Source: JASFHF01 sp050123335 (GTDB taxonomy: Bacteria; Pseudomonadota; Gammaproteobacteria; UBA12402). Taken from it: a stretch of DNA of 13,635 bases. The stretch's first letter is position 1; each line of letters starts with the position of its first letter. A model generated the notes under the pieces. It was not told the origin of the DNA, ran no database searches, and saw only the letters and a list, made by a program, of their open reading frames with translations. Location: NCBI GenBank assembly GCA_050123335.1, contig JASFHH010000046.1:1-13635 (forward strand), in the 5' to 3' direction. Shown piece by piece: positions 7,195-13,635 of this stretch. A program made the translations under genes and the position numbers.

Positions 7195-8721
7195 ATGTCT
7201 TATAAAAAAAAGCTGGATAAACTACAAAAAAAACAGCAAAGCAGAAAAGAAGTAAGAATAAAAAAGTTGCCGCTAGAACTATTGATAGAAATAGTGCTTT
7301 ATTTAAAAGCGCCATCCACTGACATTGCTAATTTTGCACTAGTATGTAAGTGGTTCAATACGGCATTCGAATATAAATATGTATGGAAAACATTCTCCGA
7401 GCATGCTTTTTCAAAACAATTTGTTAAAAAGCATGAAAAATTTTTAGAAAAAAATAAGACAAAAAAATTAAGTTGGAAGAATTTTTTCAAGGAAAATTAT
7501 ATACATTATATGAGTAGTAAAAAAATTGTCAGTTGTGGTAATGAATGTACAATATTTCTAGTAAAAAGTAAAAATGGCGAAATAAAGGCATATAGTTGTG
7601 GAAAGAATAATTACGGTCAACTTGGGCTGGGCCATAAGAAAAATGTAACAAAACCACAAGAAATAAAAAGATTTCCAAAGAACAGCAAAATATTACATGT
7701 TAGCTGTGGTTATTCTCATACGGTATTTTTAGTACAACCTAAAAATGGCAAAATAAAAGTATACGGTTGTGGACAGAATAAGGGCAGTCTGCTTGGGCTT
7801 GTCCATAAGAAAGATATAACAACACCACAAGAAATAAAAAGATTTCCAAAAGGCAGCAAAATATTACATGTTAGTTGTGGTGGTTTTTATACAGTATTTT
7901 TAGTACAACCTAAAAATGGCGAAAGAAAGGTATACGGTTGTGGACAGAATGGCTACGGTCAGCTTGGGCTTGACTGTAAAAAAAATGTAACAAAACCACA
8001 AGAAATAAAAGTATTTCCAGAGAACAGTAAAATATTAAATGTTAGTTGTGGTGGTTGCCATACAGTATTTTTAGTGCAACCTAAAAGTGGCAAAATAAAG
8101 ATATATAGTTGTGGAAAGAATAATTACGGTCAGCTTGGGCTGGGCCATATGAACAAAGTAACAAAGCCACAAGAAATAAAAAGATTTCCAAAGAACAGTA
8201 AAATATTAAATGTTAGTTGTGGTGGTTGGCATACAGTATTTTTAGTAAAACTTAAAAGCGGCGAAATAAAAGCATATAGTTGTGGGCGGAATACTTGTGG
8301 TCAGCTTGGGCTGAACCATAATAACAATGCAACAAAGCCACAAGAAATAAAAGGATTTCCAGAGAACAGTAAAATATTAAATGTTAGTTGTGGTGTTTTG
8401 CATACAATATTTTTAGTACTACTTAAAAGCGGCAAAATAAAAGTATTTAGTTGTGGGCGGAATACTTGCGGTCAGCTTGGGCTGGACCATAATAACAACG
8501 CAACAAAACCACAAGAAATAAAAGGATTTCCAGAGAACAGCAAAATATTAAATGTTAGTTGTGGTGGTTTTTATACAGTATTTTTAGTACAACTTAAAAG
8601 TGACGAAATAAAAAGATACAGCTGTGTACAGAATGATAGAGTTCAGCTTGGACTGGGACATAATAACGATGTAACAAAACCACAAAAAATAAAAAAAACC
8701 AAAAGATGCTGTATTCAATAA
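7195..8721 (+). CDS. F-box/RCC1-repeat protein with C-terminal CaaX prenylation motif, probable secreted effector
   Basis: The 508-residue product starts with a Lys-rich segment and an F-box at about 24-66 (KLPLELLIEIVLYL, then VCKWF and W64), the Skp1-binding module of SCF ubiquitin ligases. Seven RCC1 repeats of 57 residues (112-508, the last slightly short) each carry VSCGxxHTVFLV and GQLGLG signatures. Seven units make one closed beta-propeller, as in the Ran exchange factor RCC1. The protein ends KIKKTKRCCIQ: a polybasic tail followed by C-a-a-X with Q last, the kind of signal that eukaryotic farnesyltransferase modifies. Bacteria lack that enzyme, so the motif makes sense only inside a host. 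Known parallels in Legionella are AnkB (F-box plus CaaX) and LegG1/PieG (RCC1 plus CaaX); this protein combines all three. No signal peptide is seen. ATG 7195 has AGGA at 7182-7185. Function in the host is inferred. Confidence 0.92.
   Translation: MSYKKKLDKLQKKQQSRKEVRIKKLPLELLIEIVLYLKAPSTDIANFALVCKWFNTAFEYKYVWKTFSEHAFSKQFVKKHEKFLEKNKTKKLSWKNFFKENYIHYMSSKKIVSCGNECTIFLVKSKNGEIKAYSCGKNNYGQLGLGHKKNVTKPQEIKRFPKNSKILHVSCGYSHTVFLVQPKNGKIKVYGCGQNKGSLLGLVHKKDITTPQEIKRFPKGSKILHVSCGGFYTVFLVQPKNGERKVYGCGQNGYGQLGLDCKKNVTKPQEIKVFPENSKILNVSCGGCHTVFLVQPKSGKIKIYSCGKNNYGQLGLGHMNKVTKPQEIKRFPKNSKILNVSCGGWHTVFLVKLKSGEIKAYSCGRNTCGQLGLNHNNNATKPQEIKGFPENSKILNVSCGVLHTIFLVLLKSGKIKVFSCGRNTCGQLGLDHNNNATKPQEIKGFPENSKILNVSCGGFYTVFLVQLKSDEIKRYSCVQNDRVQLGLGHNNDVTKPQKIKKTKRCCIQ
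7528..8718 (+). repeat. Seven tandem 171-bp RCC1-coding repeats
   Basis: Units begin at 7528, 7699, 7870, 8041, 8212, 8383 and 8554, each encoding one propeller blade of 57 residues (the last about 55). The stretch encoding TKPQEIKxFPxNSKIL recurs almost unchanged. Units 5 and 6 (8212-8382 and 8383-8553) are nearly identical, including the codons for CGRNTCGQLGL, which points to a recent duplication. Unit 7 has decayed signatures (CVQNDRVQLGL). Confidence 0.95.
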
Positions 8722-8916
8722 TAGATGTATCAAATTGACAACTTACTTAAAAATTAGGCAAATTTGAGACACACGCTAGCTAGAGTGCAATAATTAACCA
8801 TTAAAGATGTTTTTATACGGAACCCCCTCATCAAAAACACAAGTTTCATAAAATCATGTATTTTCATACAAAAAAAATGTATTATTTACGCTGTTTTTTA
8901 TAGGAGAAACACCATT

Positions 8917-10011
8917 ATGACGACCTTTAAATCAATGAATACTAATGATCATGAACAAGTGATTTTTTGCAACGATCCCGACAGCGGCCTAAAGGCGATT
9001 ATTGCTATTCACGATACTCAGCTCGGCCCTGCTATTGGCGGCTGCAGAATGTATCCATATGCCAGTGAAAAAGATGCGTTATTTGACGTACTGAGGCTAT
9101 CACAAGGCATGACATATAAATCTGCTGTAAGCGATTTGAATTTCGGCGGCGGTAAATCAGTCATCATTGGTGACCCAACCAAACAATCTTCTGAGCAATT
9201 ATTCCGTACTTTTGGCCGTTTTGTTGATGGTTTAAATGGACGTTATATTACCGCTGAAGATGTTGGAACTGATGTTGCCACAATGGAATGGGTACGCATT
9301 GAAACACGTCATGTAGTTGGAATTCCAACTTACCTTGGTGGTTTAGGAGATCCTTCTCCGGTTACGGCGCATGGAACTTTTGTAGGAATTAAAGCTTCGT
9401 TGAAAAAACAAACCGGTAACGACGATCTTGCTGGAATAAAAGTTGCAGTACAAGGCGCAGGCCACGTTGGATACTATTTATGTAAAGAATTGCACGAAAA
9501 TGGCGCTAAACTTTTTGTTGCCGATATCAATAAAGACGCACTGAAAAAAGTAGTTGATGAATTTAGTGCAACTGTCATCAAACCTAACGAAATTTATAGT
9601 CAAGATGTAGATGTATTTGCTCCTTGTGCTTTAGGTGCAACTCTTAATGATGAAACTATTGCGCAATTAAAATGTCCAGTTGTTGCTGGAGCTGCTAATA
9701 ATCCATTATTAGATGAAATACAACATGCTGATGTATTAAAAAAACGTGGCATTTTATACGCGCCCGATTACGTAATTAATGCTGGCGGATTAATTGATGT
9801 TGCATCAGAATTTTTTGGTGCAGGCCGCAAATTAGCTTGGGATAGAACTGAAGGCATTTACAATACACTATTAAAAGTTTATGCCCGCGCAGAAAAAGAT
9901 AATGTTTCCACCGCTTACGCCTCCAAAAAAATAGCAGAAGATCGTATTCATGGAGTCAAACGCTGTAAAAACATCTTCACCCGACGAAGTAGAAGAAAAA
10001 CTGGTGATTAG
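8917..10011 (+). CDS. ldh: Leucine (Leu/Ile/Val) dehydrogenase
   Basis: NAD-dependent oxidative deamination of branched-chain amino acids to 2-oxo acids and ammonia, reversible, in the cytosol. The 364-residue product keeps the Glu/Leu/Phe/Val dehydrogenase signature: GGCR (41-44), substrate-binding K68, catalytic K80 in the glycine-rich FGGGKSVI, and D115 in ITAEDVGTD. The Rossmann motif GAGHVG is at 180-185. Numbering agrees with Bacillus LeuDH. Phenylalanine or valine dehydrogenase activity cannot be excluded. ATG 8917 has AGGAG at 8902-8906. A possible extended -10 (TGCAATAAT, 8786-8794) lies upstream. The homologous region ends near AEDRI (about residue 344); the last 20 residues are strongly basic and unlike the family, and the +1 frame continues with a more natural acidic sequence to a stop at 10034-10036. 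The tail may therefore be frameshifted. Confidence 0.92.
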   Translation: MTTFKSMNTNDHEQVIFCNDPDSGLKAIIAIHDTQLGPAIGGCRMYPYASEKDALFDVLRLSQGMTYKSAVSDLNFGGGKSVIIGDPTKQSSEQLFRTFGRFVDGLNGRYITAEDVGTDVATMEWVRIETRHVVGIPTYLGGLGDPSPVTAHGTFVGIKASLKKQTGNDDLAGIKVAVQGAGHVGYYLCKELHENGAKLFVADINKDALKKVVDEFSATVIKPNEIYSQDVDVFAPCALGATLNDETIAQLKCPVVAGAANNPLLDEIQHADVLKKRGILYAPDYVINAGGLIDVASEFFGAGRKLAWDRTEGIYNTLLKVYARAEKDNVSTAYASKKIAEDRIHGVKRCKNIFTRRSRRKTGD

Positions 10012-10055
10012 AAATAACTATCGAGGAAAGCAATAAGGCAGAATCTGACGATTTA

Positions 10056-10156
10056 GTCATCCCGGACCCAGCTTGTTGATCCGGGATCCATATTCCAGAT
10101 AATTTTCTACGTAGCACGCTCTCTGGAATATGGATCCCCGCTTTCGCGGGGATGAC
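10056..10156. repeat. Palindromic repeat element (REP/MITE-like) between ldh and nifJ
   Basis: The element begins GTCATCCC and ends GGGGATGAC. The inner arms GGATCCATATTCCAGA (to 10099) and TCTGGAATATGGATCC (from 10122) are perfect inverted copies. Each outer arm also folds on itself: CCCGGA/TCCGGG at 10061-10085, and CCCCGC-TTTC-GCGGGG at 10136-10151. The whole can form a cruciform or branched hairpin. It is far richer in GC than its surroundings. GTCATCCCxG...GGGATGAC repeats are common dispersed elements in proteobacteria. No U-tract follows, so termination would be indirect; it may stabilise the 3' end of ldh mRNA. Confidence 0.85.
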
Positions 10157-10199
10157 AAACACTATTTGGCTAAAGTAAAAAAATGGGGGTAGCAGAAAC

Positions 10200-13100
10200 A
10201 TGAGCATTACTCATAAAGTCATCGACGGTAACGAAGCAGCAGCAGATTCTGCGTTTCGCACCAATGAACTTTGCATAATTTACCCAATCACCCCTGCTTC
10301 ATCAATGGGAGAATTATGCGATCAATGGGCAGCAGAAGAACACAAAAATATTTGGGACACAATTCCTGATGTAGTAGAAATGCAAAGTGAAGCAGGCGCA
10401 TGCGGCGCAGTACATGGTGCATTGCAAACCGGAGCATTAGCAACAAGCTTTACTGCGTCACAAGGTTTGTTATTAATGATTCCAGATATGTTCCACATAG
10501 CTGCTGAATTAACACCAACAGTTTTTCATGTTGCATCCAGAATTGTTGCTTATCAGGGAATGTCAATATTTGTTGATCATTCTGATGTAATGGCAACACG
10601 CACTACCGGTTTTGCCATGATGTGTTCGTCTAACGTACAAGAAGTTCATGATCTTGCATTAATTTGCCAGGCAGCTGCAATCAAAGGCCGTATTCCATTT
10701 GTACATTTTTTTGATGGTTTTCGTACCAGCGGTGAAGTTAATAAAATTGAATATATTACTAACGAACAAATTAAACAACTAATAGACTTCGACGAAGTAA
10801 TCAAACATCGCAACCGCAGAATGTGTGCTGGATGTCCAACAACGCGCGGCACAATTTACAATTCGGATATTTATTTTCAAATGCGTGAAGCGATGAATCC
10901 ATATTATAACAAAATGCCGGATGTCATCGATGAAGTTATGAAAAAATTTCATAAATTAACCGGCAGAAAATATAATTTAATCGAATATTTTGGAAACCCT
11001 AAAGCTGAAAAAGTTATTATTTTAATAGGATCAGGCGCAGAAACGACACGCGAAACTGTTGAATATTTGCAAAAACAAAACGAAAAAGTTGGAGTGTTAC
11101 AAATTCACTTGTTTCAGCCTTTTCCAAAAAAACATTTTCTAAAAGCAATACCTGCAACCTGCAAAGCAATTGCTGTGCTTGACCGTACCAAAGAAAGCGG
11201 CGCTGGCGGTGAACCTCTATACCAAAAAGTTGCAACAACAATTTTAGAAAGTTTTGATGCAAAAATTCCGCCAAAAGTTATTGGTGGGCGTTATGGCATT
11301 GCGGGTAAAGATTTTACTCCCGCAATGGTTAAAAGCATTTTTGCAGAACTCGATAAAGAAAAACCAAAAAATAATTTCACAATTGGAATTGTTGATGACC
11401 TCACCCATACTCATTTAGATTATGATGAAAACTTTTATATTGAACGTGATGATGTGTACCGCGCAATTTTTTACGGGCTCGGTGCTGATGGAACAGTAAG
11501 CGCAAATAAAAACACCATGAAAATTATCGGTGAAACTACCGATAATTATGTGCAAGGTCATTTTATTTATGATGCAAAAAAAACCGGCTCAAAAACTATT
11601 TCGCATTTGCGTTTTGGCTCGGAAAAAATCCGCTCTTCTTATTTAATTAAGCGTGCAAATTTTATCGGTTGTCATCAATTTGATTTTGTTAAGAAATATA
11701 ATGTTTTAGAAAATGCTGCCGAAAATACTACATTTTTGTTAAACACGTCTTTCGATGCAAAAAAAGTCTGGAATGAATTGCCATGTGACTTACAAGAAAT
11801 AATTATTAAGAAAAAAATAAAGTTTTATGTAATTGATGCTTATAAAGTCGCTAAAGATACCAAAATGGGTGCGCGCATTAATACTATTATGCAAACATGT
11901 TTTTTTGCATTATCCAATATTATTCCAATTAAAGATGCGATTAATAAAATTAAAGAAACGATTAAAAAAACTTACTTAACTAAAGGCGATGAAGTAATTG
12001 CACAAAATTTCCTGGCCGTAGATCAGGCTTTAAAAAATTTAGTTGAGATTAAAGTTCCCGCACATGCATGTAGCACTAAAACTTTCCGCCCAGTAATTAG
12101 CGAACAAGCTCCAGACATCATTCGTAACATTGAAGGGATTATGCTAGCCGATCAAGGAGATGCCTTAACGGTAAGTTGTTTTCCAACTGAAGGTTATTTT
12201 CAATCATGCGCCACTTGTTGGGAAAAACGCGATTTAGCAGCTTTCATTCCAAAATGGATTCCAAAAAATTGTATTCAATGTGGTCGTTGCAGCATAGTAT
12301 GTCCGCATGCATGCATCCGCGCAAAAAAAGTTTCAAACGATGACATTAAAAAAGCACCCGAAACTTTTCAAACCTGCAAATTACGCGGAAAAAACAATGA
12401 CGATAAAGTTTATGCATTACAAATTTACGCTGAAGATTGTACTGGTTGCGGTTTATGTATAGAAACTTGTCCGACTAAAGAAAAAGCTTTGGAAAAAATC
12501 GCAAAACCTTCTAATTTAACTGCTGAACAACAAAACGTTGCATTTTTTGAAAGCTTACCTTATGAAACACGTGAAAATATTAAAACTTCTGCCGACGCGC
12601 AGTTTTTACGACCATTTTTTGAATTTTCCTGCGCGTGCGCCGGATGTGGTGAAACTCCTTATGTGAAATTAATTTCACAATTATTCGGCAATCGAATGAT
12701 TATCGGGGACGCTTGCGGATGCTCTTCAGTGTTTGGTGGCAGCTTTCCAAGCCCATGGGCAGTAGACGAAAAAGGACATGGTCCTGCGTGGTCAAGTTCA
12801 TTATTTGAAGACAATGCGGAATTCGCATTTGGCTTTGTGTTAACCGAAGACAAACATCGAAGATACGCACAAGAATTACTGATCAAACTTTCTAAAGACG
12901 TCGGCGAAAAACTAACACAAGAAATTTTAAATGCCAAACAAGCAAATGAAACTGAAATTAATTTGCAGCTCGCGCGCATCACGGAATTAAAAAACAAATT
13001 GAAAAAAATTAAACATTCTTTAGCTAAAGAACTTTTATCTGTAGCGAATTTTTTAATTAAACATAGCATTTGGGCAATCGGCGGTGATGGTTGGGCTTAT

Positions 13101-13635
13101 GATATTGGTTTTGGCGGACTTGACCATGTAATTGCAAATAATCGTGATGTAAATATATTAGTTTTAGATACAGAAGTTTATTCTAACACCGGTGGCCAGG
13201 CATCAAAATCCTCGGCTCGCGGATCAGTAGCTAAATTTACCTATCAAGGAAAACAAACTGCGAAGAAAAATTTAGGCTTAATGGCAATGACGTATGGCAC
13301 CGCTTATGTTTGCTCAATTGCAATTGGCGCAGATCCAACACAAGCAATTCGCGCAATTAAAGAAGCAGAAAGTTATCCTGGCCCTTCATTAATTTTAGCG
13401 TATTCGCATTGCATCGCACATGGAATTGATATGAGCCAGGGAATGAATCATCAAAATTTAGCGGTAAAATGTGGTTATTGGCCACTTTATCGTTACGATC
13501 CGCGACGCGCAACAGAAGGTTTAAATCCATTACAATTAGATTCACAAAAACCAAGCGTACCTTTCAAAGAATTTGCTGCGCGTGAAAACCGTTACCGCAT
13601 TCTAGCAAAAACCAATCCCGCACAAGTTAAAGAAT
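10200..13635 (+). CDS. nifJ: Pyruvate:ferredoxin (flavodoxin) oxidoreductase, 3' end beyond window
   Basis: Single-chain PFOR: pyruvate + CoA + oxidised ferredoxin/flavodoxin to acetyl-CoA + CO2, using thiamine diphosphate and three [4Fe-4S] clusters; usually oxygen-sensitive. The 1145 codons present are open throughout; by comparison with E. coli YdbK (about 1,170 residues) only a short C-terminal piece is missing. Active-site residues T31, E64 and R114 are in place. Ferredoxin-like clusters use C691/C694/C697/C701 and C747/C750/C753/C757; the proximal cluster C813/C816/C841/C1071. The ThDP motif GDGWAYD is at 962-968, with N996 in YSNTGG. Several numbers coincide with Desulfovibrio africanus PFOR (as I recall it). 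Oddities: CAGC at 209-212 and CATC at 670-673 are not cysteine in E. coli YdbK. The start matches homologues (VIDGNEAAADSAFRTNE); the ribosome-binding site is poor (GGGGG at 10184-10188). It lies 188 bp after ldh, separated by a palindromic repeat. Confidence 0.97.
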   Translation, partial: MSITHKVIDGNEAAADSAFRTNELCIIYPITPASSMGELCDQWAAEEHKNIWDTIPDVVEMQSEAGACGAVHGALQTGALATSFTASQGLLLMIPDMFHIAAELTPTVFHVASRIVAYQGMSIFVDHSDVMATRTTGFAMMCSSNVQEVHDLALICQAAAIKGRIPFVHFFDGFRTSGEVNKIEYITNEQIKQLIDFDEVIKHRNRRMCAGCPTTRGTIYNSDIYFQMREAMNPYYNKMPDVIDEVMKKFHKLTGRKYNLIEYFGNPKAEKVIILIGSGAETTRETVEYLQKQNEKVGVLQIHLFQPFPKKHFLKAIPATCKAIAVLDRTKESGAGGEPLYQKVATTILESFDAKIPPKVIGGRYGIAGKDFTPAMVKSIFAELDKEKPKNNFTIGIVDDLTHTHLDYDENFYIERDDVYRAIFYGLGADGTVSANKNTMKIIGETTDNYVQGHFIYDAKKTGSKTISHLRFGSEKIRSSYLIKRANFIGCHQFDFVKKYNVLENAAENTTFLLNTSFDAKKVWNELPCDLQEIIIKKKIKFYVIDAYKVAKDTKMGARINTIMQTCFFALSNIIPIKDAINKIKETIKKTYLTKGDEVIAQNFLAVDQALKNLVEIKVPAHACSTKTFRPVISEQAPDIIRNIEGIMLADQGDALTVSCFPTEGYFQSCATCWEKRDLAAFIPKWIPKNCIQCGRCSIVCPHACIRAKKVSNDDIKKAPETFQTCKLRGKNNDDKVYALQIYAEDCTGCGLCIETCPTKEKALEKIAKPSNLTAEQQNVAFFESLPYETRENIKTSADAQFLRPFFEFSCACAGCGETPYVKLISQLFGNRMIIGDACGCSSVFGGSFPSPWAVDEKGHGPAWSSSLFEDNAEFAFGFVLTEDKHRRYAQELLIKLSKDVGEKLTQEILNAKQANETEINLQLARITELKNKLKKIKHSLAKELLSVANFLIKHSIWAIGGDGWAYDIGFGGLDHVIANNRDVNILVLDTEVYSNTGGQASKSSARGSVAKFTYQGKQTAKKNLGLMAMTYGTAYVCSIAIGADPTQAIRAIKEAESYPGPSLILAYSHCIAHGIDMSQGMNHQNLAVKCGYWPLYRYDPRRATEGLNPLQLDSQKPSVPFKEFAARENRYRILAKTNPAQVKE

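Noticed and set aside
7114..7248. Short upstream frame beginning at ATG 7114 and overlapping the start of the F-box/RCC1 gene in another frame
   Set aside because: Lys-rich translation of AT-rich DNA, no ribosome-binding site, no recognisable motif; a regulatory upstream ORF cannot be excluded but is not supported.
8735..8763. TTGACA at 8735-8740 as a sigma-70 promoter for ldh
   Set aside because: No acceptable -10 lies 16-18 bp downstream.
9977..10207. Minus-strand frame of 76 codons over the end of ldh and the palindromic repeat
   Set aside because: Its sequence (VIPAKAGIHIPE) is the familiar false translation of GTCATCCC-type repeats.
12659..13554. Minus-strand open frames inside nifJ (12659-13069, 13357-13554), and similar frames at 10646-10852 and 11017-11274
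   Set aside because: They lie antisense to continuous, highly conserved NifJ coding sequence.
1..13635. tRNA, rRNA or riboswitch genes
   Set aside because: No intergenic interval is long enough with the expected conserved folds; the longest gap (6873-7194) shows only promoter-type signals.

Overview
The window looks like a chromosome segment of a low-GC gammaproteobacterium that lives with or inside eukaryotic cells, most likely of the Legionella/Coxiella type (order Legionellales or a close relative). The grpE, dnaK, dnaJ and nifJ products are of ordinary gammaproteobacterial type. Two other genes encode F-box proteins, which belong to eukaryotic ubiquitin ligases and in bacteria are typical of secreted host-acting effectors. 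No taxon can be named from the sequence alone.

Layout. On the minus strand, read right to left: grpE (6872-6267), an F-box/TPR gene (6125-3375), dnaK (3282-1339) and dnaJ (1174-29). This is the common grpE-dnaK-dnaJ chaperone cluster with a 2.75-kb eukaryote-like gene lodged between grpE and dnaK. grpE and dnaK each keep a sigma-32 heat-shock promoter. On the plus strand, read left to right: an F-box/RCC1-repeat protein ending in a CaaX prenylation motif (7195-8721), a leucine-type amino-acid dehydrogenase (8917-10011), and a pyruvate:ferredoxin/flavodoxin oxidoreductase running off the right edge (10200-13635+). A perfect 21-bp inverted repeat (part of a 100-bp element) lies between dnaK and dnaJ. 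A different 101-bp palindromic element lies between the dehydrogenase and nifJ.

How the parts fit. DnaK, DnaJ and GrpE form the Hsp70 machine. The two F-box genes sit on either side of grpE. Both appear to carry the same promoter design: a direct repeat close to CTTAA-N6-CTTAA, the PmrA/BasR-type box, followed exactly 11 bp later by a TATAAT-like -10. In Legionella and Coxiella, PmrA controls many type IV secretion genes and effectors, so the two genes may form a co-regulated effector pair. The RCC1 protein is the most striking item: F-box, seven-bladed RCC1 propeller, polybasic tail and C-terminal CCIQ suggest a host-prenylated, membrane-anchored ubiquitin-ligase adaptor. The dehydrogenase and PFOR point to amino-acid use and low-oxygen pyruvate oxidation. 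The PFOR keeps every catalytic residue but carries two extra CxxC pairs at places that are not cysteine in the E. coli homologue.
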